A DNA stretch of 22,322 nt from Planctomycetaceae bacterium (GTDB lineage: Bacteria > Planctomycetota > Planctomycetia > Planctomycetales > Planctomycetaceae): assembly GCA_003503535.1 (NCBI GenBank), contig DOCI01000188.1:1670-23991 (forward strand). The letters are read 5' to 3'. Positions 1 through 7,452 of the stretch are shown here, one piece after another. The position numbers were made by a program, and so were the translations under genes. Under the pieces are notes generated by a model. It saw nothing but the letters and a program-made list of their open reading frames with translations. It made no database searches and was not told where the DNA came from. Positions within the stretch are counted from its first letter, which is position 1; every line of letters starts with the position of its first letter.

Positions 1-233
1 AGATGACGAGGAATCTCGACAACAGAAGTCAGCACACCTCGGCTATCCAGCAGGCGATCACCGGCATACACCAGCCATGTCGCCAGAAATAACAAGAGCC
101 GTTCGGAACTCTGCAGAGGGACATGCAATTGACGAGCCGCAATCTCTTGCCATGCGATTGATACCAGTGGAGCATCCAGGCTCAGCCCGTTCACCAGTAG
201 TAACAGTCGCGACATGAGGAAGCCCATTTTCAT
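1..233 (-). CDS. Membrane protein, N-terminal part only (runs off the left edge)
   Basis: An open minus-strand frame runs from ATG at 231-233 to the window edge without a stop, giving about 77 residues. The first 28 or so are hydrophobic (LLLLVNGLSLDAPLV), and a second hydrophobic segment around residues 46-58 is followed by the motif VYAGDRLLD. That is the composition of an integral membrane protein. A run of Trp, Leu and Val ending in an acidic DRLLD is something I associate with UbiA-like membrane proteins of planctomycetes, but this is recall, not a demonstrated match. An in-frame TGA lies about 15 codons upstream of the chosen ATG. A second ATG two codons further in (M3) is an equally possible start. 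The overlapping frame ending at 58 has Cys-rich, unstructured content and looks like a shadow. The function is unknown. Confidence 0.55.
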   Translation of the reverse strand, partial: MKMGFLMSRLLLLVNGLSLDAPLVSIAWQEIAARQLHVPLQSSERLLLFLATWLVYAGDRLLDSRGVLTSVVEIPRH

Positions 234-343
234 TTCGCCATGATAGACCACAATCACAATGCAGGACAGGCTTCAAGTTTTGAGTCTTTAACAGTGCGGG
301 AGTTATTCATGGAGGGCTTATCCAATTGAAAACAAACGCGTAA

Positions 344-1117
344 TCACTCACTACCCGATGTCGTATCCTTATTTTTCTCTTCCATTTTCTCGGGATCTGT
401 CATTTTTAAGATGATGTCGGAGTACCAGGCCGAATTCAGGCCAAGGGCTTCATCGGCTCGAATGTCGCGCCGCACATCAAATCGAGAGGAGTGGACACCC
501 AGTAAACGCCAGGGGAGTTTATGTTTGGGGTCGCTGACCATTTGAGTTACAACGGGAGCTCCACTGCAGCCTCGATGAGTTCTTCCATCCGACAGAAAAT
601 ACCCCATTCCCTTGAATCGCAACCCAAACGAAGAAGCGACGATTGCGTGCCGTGCGACTGGCAAATGATGGAGTTCATCGTGAAAACCTAAGGGGAAACC
701 AGGGATCAACAGAGATGCTCCAATCTCGACATGATCCAGATTTTCAGAAATGTGTTCCATCTCAAAACAGACATACTCGCAATTCTCTGGAAACCTGGAC
801 ACATCCAGAGGAATTGCCACGATATCGACTTCTGAAGTCCTGTCAGAGGCCTCTTTCCACAATGGTCGTCCTTCCTGGTACAATGGCAAAGTGAATTGAG
901 AGAGCTTGGCGAGATTTTGTGAATCGGGATGTAGATCGATCAATAAGCGATCAGGCTGATGGCTGGTCGGCTCATCTCTCACGACATGCTTATTGGTGAT
1001 CAAAAACACAACACCATCACGCGTGAAATAAAATCCCGTCGCCTCTGAGAGAATTTTATCTCCCTTCATCGTTGTAATTCTCGTAACTGCAAGCAGTAAG
1101 GACTCAGCCATGAACAT
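344..1117 (-). CDS. Trypsin-like serine protease domain protein, apparently cytoplasmic
   Basis: This is a 257-aa protein with the layout of a chymotrypsin/trypsin-2-fold peptidase. The likely triad is His44 (in ITNKHVV), Asp98 (in SEVDIVAIPLD) and Ser185 (in HRGCSGAPV, the GxSG nucleophile elbow). The motif IPGFPLGF near 138-145 is typical of bacterial trypsin-like stand-alone domains. No signal peptide, membrane segment, PDZ domain or repeat domain is seen, so it is a bare catalytic domain with a short charged C-terminal tail. An AGGA Shine-Dalgarno sequence precedes ATG at 1115-1117 by 4 nt and a second ATG (M3) by 10 nt, so either may be used. It lies divergent from the lipoprotein gene at 1311, with 193 nt between them. 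The fold and triad are well supported. The substrate and role are unknown; standalone trypsin-like domains also occur as stress or defence effectors, but nothing here proves that. Confidence 0.8.
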   Translation of the reverse strand: MFMAESLLLAVTRITTMKGDKILSEATGFYFTRDGVVFLITNKHVVRDEPTSHQPDRLLIDLHPDSQNLAKLSQFTLPLYQEGRPLWKEASDRTSEVDIVAIPLDVSRFPENCEYVCFEMEHISENLDHVEIGASLLIPGFPLGFHDELHHLPVARHAIVASSFGLRFKGMGYFLSDGRTHRGCSGAPVVTQMVSDPKHKLPWRLLGVHSSRFDVRRDIRADEALGLNSAWYSDIILKMTDPEKMEEKNKDTTSGSE

Positions 1118-1310
1118 CGCTTCCTAATCAAACTCACTACGGTGGCCGTTATCTGTACAGCTCACAGCAGTTAATATTTTAATGCAAACTCAATTTAACA
1201 GGTTTTGGCCTCTGAGTTGCATATTTATCTGGATTACAACTTGCATAAATCTCAATCAAATTCATTTTCGTGGAAAAAATGTTTGACTGAGGTAGGCTAG
1301 GAGAGAAATC

Positions 1311-1802
1311 ATGCTGAAGAGAACACCTGAAATCATACTCTCAATGGGAATTGCGGCAACAGTGACAGGTTGTCAACCTGTCGTAAACGAAGCTCCTGCT
1401 CCTGAAGGAGAAGCGGGGAGTGTTATTCAGGGAAAAACCGCTGACCGTTTAGAGGCAATTGACAACCAGAAAGAAATGGATGAACTTCCTGAAGCGACTG
1501 CGCAGCAGGAAACGTTTGAAGGAACCATTGTCGAGATTTCACCAACGGCAATCAAAGTGGATTATGGTGAAGGCAAAGCCGAAGAGTTTGCCGTCGATGC
1601 AGGAGTTCTGGTTTACAAAACCAATACTGAAGAACCAAGTCAGATTGTCGACTTGAAACCAGGTGACCAAGTCAAATTAATCACAGAAAACGATGCGACT
1701 AAGCAGGATGGTGTGATTATCGTTGTGAAAGAAATTCAACTGATCTCAGCTCCAAAGGCAGAGACAACGACTCCACCAGCAGAGCCATCCACCAGTCCAT
1801 AA
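1311..1802 (+). CDS. Putative small lipoprotein of unknown function
   Basis: This 163-aa protein starts with a lipoprotein signal: MLKR, a hydrophobic stretch, and a lipobox-like VTGC with Cys21 as the lipidated residue. Residues about 22-66 form a Pro/Glu/Ala-rich linker. Residues about 68-146 look like a compact beta-rich domain (GTIVEISPTAIKVDYG ... LKPGDQVKLI) in the style of OB-like or DUF5666-like domains, which is a weak resemblance only. The C-terminus is a Thr/Pro-rich tail. The start is well placed: AGGAG lies 7 nt before ATG. The gene stands alone on the plus strand, and a strong stem-loop at 1919-1961 follows it. It probably faces the periplasm on an inner or outer membrane. The function is unknown. 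Confidence 0.75.
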   Translation: MLKRTPEIILSMGIAATVTGCQPVVNEAPAPEGEAGSVIQGKTADRLEAIDNQKEMDELPEATAQQETFEGTIVEISPTAIKVDYGEGKAEEFAVDAGVLVYKTNTEEPSQIVDLKPGDQVKLITENDATKQDGVIIVVKEIQLISAPKAETTTPPAEPSTSP

Positions 1803-1918
1803 GGAAGCGGAAGACAATTGGAGGTCATCGATTAGAACCTTGAATGTTAACAGGCAAACTGAGTTTACCGCAGATCCTCTCAGTCCGTCTGTACCCAATT
1901 CAAGACTCTTTTCATGAT

Positions 1919-1961
1919 AAAACTCCCCTGTGGAATAAATATATTCTGCAGGGGAGTTTTT
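1919..1961. terminator. Bidirectional intrinsic terminator
   Basis: A 12-bp perfect stem (1919-1930 with 1949-1960, AAAACTCCCCTG/CAGGGGAGTTTT) encloses a second short stem (GAATA 1933-1937 with TATTC 1942-1946). T-rich tails lie on both strands. It sits between the convergent lipoprotein gene (ends 1802, plus) and the ATPase gene (ends 1985, minus), so it probably ends both transcripts. Confidence 0.85.
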
Positions 1962-1984
1962 CTATGAATCTCTCGATCTTTCTC

Positions 1985-4900
1985 TCATGCAGCATCGAGT
2001 TGTCGTGAAGAGCGTGACCATTGAATCCAGTTCTTCACTTCCTGCAAGTCAGGTCGTTTACTGGAGCGAAGAATCCGCTTTCCGAGAGTCGAGTTGGAAA
2101 ACGGTATGACCACCTCCAGCAATTCTTCGGCTCGCTTTGACGTCAGTTTTACCACATCATCGACACCACAAGCGACGAGAATTTGAGCATCGTGTCCACG
2201 CAATTCAGGAATGCAGCAGACAAGTCTGGCCTGGGCCTGCCATTCTCGCAAAATTTGTGCTGAGATATGCTTCACATCCAGCTTTGAGGCGACCTTCTCG
2301 ACGTCTGCAATCAGAAAATCGTTAACGGTTTTGATACCGACTCGATTTAACCGCCGTGCTGTTTTTGGACCGATCGACGGAGCATCGACAACATCACTTT
2401 GCCTCGATAGATAGAATCGCAGGGTAGAATTCTCGTTCGATGCGGGAACACTTTCGATGCGGCTGATCAATGATCCATGTCTTGCTGCATGCGCTTTCGG
2501 TTCGATTCGCGTCGTATTCTGTCGATTAGAATCGGTCGTCCTGGAAATTCTTCGTGTTTGTATCGGAGGATTGACCACTGTAGTTCGATTTGGTGTAACT
2601 AGATTTCGAGGAATCGATTCGTAACTTCGTCGTTGTCTGGCTGCCTGCTTCCAATTTTGAGCATGGCTGCGGTTAAATTGATGATTGAGATAAGCCCGAG
2701 CAGATTTACGATTCGATGTTCGCAAACCTTCAAGCCGTAAAACTAATGCATCTTCATCGATACCTGCCAGCGAGTCTGCATCGCGAATATCGCAAAGGGC
2801 GAGAAGGCGAGCTTCTGCTGGTTTCAGCCCCGGTGTGCAACAAAGCAATCGAGCGGTGGCCTGCCAGCGACGAAGGCGAGAAGGGCTGATGCCAACTCTC
2901 TTACAGAATTGATCAGCTCCCGAACGGACATTTAAAAGCTGATCAATCGTTCGAACCTTCAAAGACTGCAATCGAACAACCCGCTTACGACCAATTTGTG
3001 GTAATCGACTGATCGAGTCCCCGGGGGCTAATCCGAAAGTTTCAACCACTGACTTACTGAGTTCAGGAAATTCCGTCTGGAATTTCAAGGATTTTGGATT
3101 CGTAGTGATATGAGGAATCGGTTTCAATCTTCGAGACACTTCCTGATTGTTTGCATAGGCATGAATCAGGAATGACTGTGCTGCAGTTCGGGATAACGTG
3201 ATATTGAATTTTGGCTGACCAGATTTGAATATCTGTTGAACATGGGCTCCGATTGCAGCCGACGTGTTGGCAACGTGCTGATGGCAAGTCAGATAAATAA
3301 TCTGCTGACCTTCGAAGGCATACTGACTGAGTATCCGAATCGCCGATTGTTGCTGTTCGTAGTCGTGGTCCGCCAATACATCATCCAGCACGAGTGCGAA
3401 TGAAATGCCGCGACGTCGATATTCTCTTGCGATCGAGAGCCGGAGCATCGTAGAGATGAATTGCTGAGTTCCACAGCTGAGCTGGTCCCAGGGATGCCAG
3501 ATCGCTTCTGCAGAGAGAGCTTCCAGTTTGCGGTTATCCGAATTGATACGGACGGCTCGCCATTTCGCATCGCTATGTTCGCACAAATGAATCGACGTAC
3601 GAGTCAGCACAGGAGAAATCATCCCACGCTTCTCCAGTTCCTGCAAACGGGCAACGACTTCAGATGAGGTCTGCAGAGATTTTGATCGTCCCTTCAATTC
3701 GTCAATCCGATTTTCACAATTTCGAATCTGTGTTCGTAATTCGCTCAGGCGAAGTTCAAATGTGGTATCGAGATTAAAGGCTTGAAATGCTTCGCGAGCA
3801 TTGAGCAACCTTTGATAATCCTTCTCGGCTGCAACTTTCTTCTGCAGAAGTTCTTTCTGCTGTTTCATCAGCAAATCAAGCGAAGATTGGAGAGATCGAA
3901 CGAGAGACGACTGCTCCAGTAACTGGGTGAAGAGTTTGAGGCCCGTGGGGTCGAGATGAGCATGAGCCAATTCCTGAAGGTGCCTCAGCGCGGCTTCATG
4001 TTTCACGCAGCCACATAAAAACTGCTCCGCGGTCTCACATTCCGATAAGCCCTGGAGTTCCTGCCACATCGTTTTTAACTTGGCGTGACGCGACTGAAGT
4101 TGTTCGATCCAACTTTTGAGTGAAACCTGCTGAGCTTCGTTGGCTTTGAGTTGTTCAGTCGTGTGGCACTGACAATGAGCAGTACAGTGCTCCTCTGACA
4201 AGCTGGCTAATTGAGACGAATGCTCGCGAATGGTCTGACGCAGAATCTGCCAGCGGGCATCGCAGTTGTCCAGATGATGTTTGCCGCAATCGGGGCAGGG
4301 TTGTGAATCGTTCAGAATATGTCGCACATCCTGCTGCAGAGTATCAATCAGTTCCTGTTCGACATTCTGCAGAAAAGGAGCATTCGAACTGCGAGAAAGT
4401 TCCTGTAAGCGTTCCGCTTCGGCTTGCAGATCGGCTAATACAGACTGGGCACGTTCGAGTTGCTGTCGCGTCTGACCGTAATCTGCAAACGATTGGCTCC
4501 AGCTTTGGTATAAGCTGGATGTGCGTTCGCAATTTTCTTGCTGAGCACGCAGACTTTGCTCCTCGTGAAGTTTAATCTCGGTTTGTAATCGAGTCAGTTC
4601 TTCCGTGAAAGAAACGACTGCCGCCCGTGCATGTTGAAGTTCCTGTTCGTTCTGTTTGATTTTGACTTGTGCTTCGTAAGTTTCCTCATTGTATTTGTGT
4701 TCAAGGGCCTTAAGCTCTTTCGTCAGTTCCAGCAGACGATGCTCTTCATGCGATAAATCCCTGGAGAAGTCCTGAGGACACAATTGATTCTTAAGCGTCC
4801 ATTTGCCTTCATTGGTTGTCAGTGACTGCGATTCGAGGCTGACTCCATCCCGACGAGCCGCATCGATCAGATTCTGAAGATTGGCTTGATCCCGCATGCA

Positions 4901-5260
4901 GGAAAAAAAGAGGTTGCGATACAATGGTTCGCGAAACTGTTTGAGCGTTTCATAAAACTGTTTTTTTGTTCGCGAAGTCTCTGGTGAGATTGACAGTTCG
5001 GAATAGTCGGCATCTTGTGGTTGAGTCCAACCAATAGAAGCGCGTGCATTATTATGGGAGAGCTCGACCTGACCACTGAGGAAATCATTGGCCCCCCGGC
5101 GATCGTTTTCTCCGAACAGAGAATCTCGCAGGAAGTTCCAGGTGGTGCTTTTTCCGGCTCCGTTTGTGCCATAAACCAGATTGAATCCGGGACGAAAGTC
5201 GGCCAGATTTAACTGAAATTCGGTCCCTGGACGAGTGATGGAAATCCGTTCCAAACGCAT
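1985..5260 (-). CDS. Rad50/SbcC/YhaN-like coiled-coil ATPase with tandem C-terminal DUF4332-type HhH domains
   Basis: This is a 1,091-aa protein from ATG at 5258-5260, preceded by AGGGAAG. The same frame stays open to a GTG at 5389, but that codon lies inside a hairpin and the extra 43 residues lack family character. Visible parts in order are Walker A GTNGAGKST (31-39), coiled coil about 170-290, a Cys/His-rich apex starting with CPDC (322-325), returning coiled coil about 370-540, ABC-like signature LSCGTQQ (594-600), Walker B VLDDVLADHD (624-633) and an H-loop His660. This is the split-ATPase plan of Rad50/SbcC/YhaN proteins. Residues about 745-860 and 956-1080 are two related copies of a helix-hairpin-helix region (LPQIGRKRVVRL and APSIGPKTARRL), each followed by RLRRWQATARLLCC or ILREWQAQARLVCC. 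They look like DUF4332. A basic linker joins them. No SbcD/Mre11 nuclease gene is nearby. A role in DNA binding, repair or segregation is inferred. The ATPase call is firm; the function is not. Confidence 0.88.
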   Translation of the reverse strand: MRLERISITRPGTEFQLNLADFRPGFNLVYGTNGAGKSTTWNFLRDSLFGENDRRGANDFLSGQVELSHNNARASIGWTQPQDADYSELSISPETSRTKKQFYETLKQFREPLYRNLFFSCMRDQANLQNLIDAARRDGVSLESQSLTTNEGKWTLKNQLCPQDFSRDLSHEEHRLLELTKELKALEHKYNEETYEAQVKIKQNEQELQHARAAVVSFTEELTRLQTEIKLHEEQSLRAQQENCERTSSLYQSWSQSFADYGQTRQQLERAQSVLADLQAEAERLQELSRSSNAPFLQNVEQELIDTLQQDVRHILNDSQPCPDCGKHHLDNCDARWQILRQTIREHSSQLASLSEEHCTAHCQCHTTEQLKANEAQQVSLKSWIEQLQSRHAKLKTMWQELQGLSECETAEQFLCGCVKHEAALRHLQELAHAHLDPTGLKLFTQLLEQSSLVRSLQSSLDLLMKQQKELLQKKVAAEKDYQRLLNAREAFQAFNLDTTFELRLSELRTQIRNCENRIDELKGRSKSLQTSSEVVARLQELEKRGMISPVLTRTSIHLCEHSDAKWRAVRINSDNRKLEALSAEAIWHPWDQLSCGTQQFISTMLRLSIAREYRRRGISFALVLDDVLADHDYEQQQSAIRILSQYAFEGQQIIYLTCHQHVANTSAAIGAHVQQIFKSGQPKFNITLSRTAAQSFLIHAYANNQEVSRRLKPIPHITTNPKSLKFQTEFPELSKSVVETFGLAPGDSISRLPQIGRKRVVRLQSLKVRTIDQLLNVRSGADQFCKRVGISPSRLRRWQATARLLCCTPGLKPAEARLLALCDIRDADSLAGIDEDALVLRLEGLRTSNRKSARAYLNHQFNRSHAQNWKQAARQRRSYESIPRNLVTPNRTTVVNPPIQTRRISRTTDSNRQNTTRIEPKAHAARHGSLISRIESVPASNENSTLRFYLSRQSDVVDAPSIGPKTARRLNRVGIKTVNDFLIADVEKVASKLDVKHISAQILREWQAQARLVCCIPELRGHDAQILVACGVDDVVKLTSKRAEELLEVVIPFSNSTLGKRILRSSKRPDLQEVKNWIQWSRSSRQLDAA

Positions 5261-5383
5261 GTTGATCTTCCCTGAATCAAGCCCATTAATGATTTGGCAG
5301 CCAGGACTATTTGATAATATCCCTGCGGTTCCGTGCATAATCGATATTAAGCTGTTCCCGCTTAACCGTTCACCGCACTGCCT

Positions 5384-5400
5384 GCGCACCCCCCGTGCGC
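5384..5400 (-). repeat. GC-rich hairpin in the leader of the ATPase gene
   Basis: GCGCAC (5384-5389) and GTGCGC (5395-5400) form a perfect 6-bp stem with a five-base loop that reads GGGGG in the minus-strand transcript. It lies between the putative anti-sigma stop (5460) and the ATPase start (5260). There is no U-run after it, so it is not a standard intrinsic terminator. It could be an RNA processing or leader structure, or chance. Confidence 0.4.
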
Positions 5401-5459
5401 GAATCGAAGTTTAAATCAATACGGGAAAATACAGCAAGATCGATTTGGCAGACGATCAA

Positions 5460-6167
5460 TTACGATAGCAAACTGCGAATGCTTGCGGGAAGAAAATCCT
5501 GCTCCTCTGTTTCTTCTGGAGCGGGCAAAGTGACCGGAGCAGTTTTGGGGACGATGCCTTCGAGTTGCTCATAAACCTGAACAGCATCATCTGGAAGTCG
5601 AGAAATTAAACTCCAGGCCTGATAAACCTCTTCACTCAATTGAGCATGCATGTTTGAAACGACCGAAACCGGTAAATGCAGGTCCTGAATTCCGGTGGTG
5701 CTCGAAAATGCAGGAGCAGATTCGTTTCTCACAAAGAGTTGATCGTCTTGAACAGCCGTATTGTGCTGAGGCAGTTCTTCTACAGAGGCAGCCACTTCAT
5801 GAATCGTTGTTGTCATTGTGACTGACTGTTGGTGTGCCGGTGAGCGAAAGAAACTGACGGCTGTGACCAGTAAAACAACTGCTGTCGTTGCTGCTGCCAA
5901 ACGTTGACGGAGTGGCACAAGAGACGGCGACGTTGCTGGAAGAAGAGTTTGTGACGGACGGGAAATTTGCTGCCATTGCTGAACGGCATTTTCGATCAGC
6001 AAGTGATCTTGCCACATCATGTCAGTATCAGGATCGTCCCCTGCAATGCGTTCGAGTTCACTCAATGCATTCCTGTCACGATTTTCGATCGCAACTTCGA
6101 GTTGTGCTTGAAACGTTTGTGGGTTCACAGGTGATAATCTCTCGGAAGTTTCGATAAATAAATACAA
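5460..6167 (-). CDS. Membrane-anchored putative anti-sigma factor
   Basis: This protein of up to 235 aa lies directly downstream of the ECF sigma gene on the same strand (31 nt, or 70 nt with the later start). A soluble N-terminal part of about 85 residues, rich in acidic and Gln residues, could bind sigma. A single hydrophobic segment at about residues 90-107 (AAATTAVVLLVTAVSFF) follows, then about 125 extracytoplasmic residues with a VYQAWSLISRLPDDAV region. That topology and gene position are those of anti-sigma factors. No zinc-binding HxxxCxxC (ZAS) motif is present, so the sigma-binding domain is atypical. The longest frame starts at TTG (6165-6167). A GTG at 6126-6128 (residue 14, in VNPQTFQAQLE) is an alternative and may be the true start. 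The role is inferred from context. Confidence 0.6.
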   Translation of the reverse strand: MYLFIETSERLSPVNPQTFQAQLEVAIENRDRNALSELERIAGDDPDTDMMWQDHLLIENAVQQWQQISRPSQTLLPATSPSLVPLRQRLAAATTAVVLLVTAVSFFRSPAHQQSVTMTTTIHEVAASVEELPQHNTAVQDDQLFVRNESAPAFSSTTGIQDLHLPVSVVSNMHAQLSEEVYQAWSLISRLPDDAVQVYEQLEGIVPKTAPVTLPAPEETEEQDFLPASIRSLLS

Positions 6168-6198
6168 GACTCACATGGCCGTAGTTTCGCTAATAAGG

Positions 6199-6756
6199 CT
6201 AACCATGTCCTCGTCTTTGCAGAGCCTGAGCGAGTTGCCCACGTGCCCGATGCAACCAGGTTTTAATCGTTCCTTCGGGCCGATTCATGCGTTTGGCAAT
6301 TTCAGCGCATGAAAATTGTTCGGTATAAAACAGGCGAAAACATTCCTGCAAATCAGGCTTGAGAGCCTGAAGGTGAAGTTCCAACTCTTCTGCCAGTTCG
6401 CTACGCTCTTCCATGTCTGGAGACAAATCGCAGGCACTCTCTGCAAAGTCTTGACTGGTGACGATAGGCGAACGACTGCGTTTTGCCAGTGCTGTCCGAC
6501 ATCGATTCGCGGCTATCGTCAGTAACCACGGTCGCAGTGGGCGTGTTTGATCCCACTGGTGCAGACTGCGAATTGCCCGGACAAACGTTTCCTGAACAAC
6601 ATCTTCTGCGTCTTCATGATGCCGCAGAATTCGAAAACTGACTCGATAAACCGAATCCCGAAATTGACGAACAAACGTACGCACACTCTCGCCATCGCCG
6701 GTGAGACACCCGCGAACAACACGAAGTTCACTTGAGAGTGTGTTTGAGTCTGACAT
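6199..6756 (-). CDS. RNA polymerase ECF-type sigma factor
   Basis: This 185-aa protein has both conserved sigma-70 blocks of the extracytoplasmic function group. Region 2 covers about residues 24-90, with the core-binding helix ILRHHEDAEDVVQETFVRAI and the -10 recognition part RPWLLTIAANRCRT. Region 4 covers about 125-178, with the helix-turn-helix FSCAEIAKRMNRPEGTIKTW. Region 3 is absent, as expected for the group. ATG at 6754-6756 is chosen; the TTG just before it is also possible. GAGG lies 12 nt ahead of the ATG and 9 nt ahead of the TTG. The next gene encodes a single-pass membrane protein that is its likely anti-sigma partner, suggesting control by an envelope signal. Two copies of TCGACAAAT (6809-6817 and 6821-6829) sit upstream of the start. 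The regulon is unknown. Confidence 0.93.
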   Translation of the reverse strand: MSDSNTLSSELRVVRGCLTGDGESVRTFVRQFRDSVYRVSFRILRHHEDAEDVVQETFVRAIRSLHQWDQTRPLRPWLLTIAANRCRTALAKRSRSPIVTSQDFAESACDLSPDMEERSELAEELELHLQALKPDLQECFRLFYTEQFSCAEIAKRMNRPEGTIKTWLHRARGQLAQALQRRGHG

Positions 6757-6902
6757 CAAAAAGTATTACCTCGAGTCTATTGGGTCAGTTTTACGATTGC
6801 TCTCAAAATCGACAAATTGGTCGACAAATCCCTGTTTGCATTCAAACGTATAGCACTATTGACCTGTTTATCGAGCTGCATGCCAGCCAGGATTTCGGGT
6901 TG

Positions 6903-6976
6903 TGTGCCACTGGCTTTGCCAGTGCAAGTCGAGACGAATACTGCAGCGACAAGGCACTGGCATACATAGCCAGTGC
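6903..6976. repeat. Composite palindromic (REP/BIME-like) repeat
   Basis: Two hairpins lie side by side. The first is CACTGGC/GCCAGTG (6906-6912 with 6916-6922, loop TTT). The second is GGCACTGGC/GCCAGTGCC (6951-6959 with 6967-6975, 7-base loop). The outermost arms, TGCCACTGGC (6903-6912) and GCCAGTGCCA (6967-6976), are also perfect inverted copies. It lies between the small 69-aa gene and the sigma gene. A related hairpin (CACTGCTGG...) occurs at 22196-22218, suggesting a dispersed family. Confidence 0.7.
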
Positions 6977-7002
6977 CACCCTGATATTTAACTGGAAAGA
7001 CC

Positions 7003-7212
7003 TTAGGACTTCTGTACAGATTCGCGGGCAATCGCTCTTGCGGCTTTGTATGCGTGTCGAACGGTGTAAAGCCGACTTTCGATCTGTTCTTCGCCGTAGT
7101 AACGACCGGCTTCACTGTGAGGAAGTCCAGCCAGGGCAATCGTTAACGGGAGCAGATCGATGAATTCCCTGTACCGACGTTGAACCTCCGCATTCACATT
7201 TGCATCCGCCAC
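7003..7212 (-). CDS. Small conserved-looking hypothetical protein (69 aa)
   Basis: This 69-aa protein starts at GTG (7210-7212), supported by a strong GAGGAG 8 nt upstream. The sequence is well ordered and helical: EVQRRYREFIDLLPLTIALA, then GLPHSEAGRYYGEEQIESR and TVRHAYKAARAIARES. It has no Cys, signal peptide or membrane segment. From memory it resembles a small protein family found widely in planctomycetes with no known function; I cannot confirm this here. It lies 269 nt upstream of the ECF sigma start, with a palindromic repeat between them, and downstream of the FHA gene, all on the minus strand. The real-gene call rests on the ribosome binding site and composition; function unknown. 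Confidence 0.75.
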   Translation of the reverse strand: MADANVNAEVQRRYREFIDLLPLTIALAGLPHSEAGRYYGEEQIESRLYTVRHAYKAARAIARESVQKS

Positions 7213-7379
7213 GGCTCACACTCCTCATTTGAATGAACTGATTGCCTGCAATATCTGCAGCAAGACAGGATTTTTTGCTGATTTCAGTCTTTAAGCAAAA
7301 CCAGCTGGCAAAGGGAAACAATACATTGCCACCTGACCATCAGTTTAACAAACACTTGTTCCCGATATGAAGCCAATCT

Positions 7380-7411
7380 GCAGAATTCTGCGAGTCGTCT
7401 CGGAATTCTGC
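7380..7411. repeat. Long perfect inverted repeat downstream of the FHA gene
   Basis: GCAGAATTC (7380-7388) pairs with GAATTCTGC (7403-7411), and an inner CGAG/CTCG stem (7391-7394 with 7399-7402) closes on a TCGT loop. That makes 13 pairs with one 2-base bulge. The 12-mer at 7380-7391 is itself a palindrome. The element begins about 40 nt past the FHA stop codon. No U-tract follows on the minus strand, so it may protect or process the 3' end rather than end transcription by itself. Confidence 0.5.
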
Positions 7412-7452
7412 ATCGCGTACCGAATCGTACCCGTGCTGGGAATAATTTCAGG

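Noticed and set aside
1217..1247. Two TTGCATA copies 24 nt apart upstream of the lipoprotein gene as a promoter or operator
   Set aside because: No matching -10/-35 pair could be built around them, and 7-mers repeat by chance in AT-rich DNA.
5261..5389. Upstream extension of the ATPase frame to a GTG at 5389
   Set aside because: The extra 43 residues lack family character, the GTG lies inside a hairpin, and ATG at 5260 has a good purine-rich site and begins with MRLERISI just ahead of Walker A.
6732..7163. A 143-aa plus-strand frame
   Set aside because: It spans the palindromic repeat and is antisense to the 69-aa gene and the sigma gene start, with Cys/Ser-rich random-like content.
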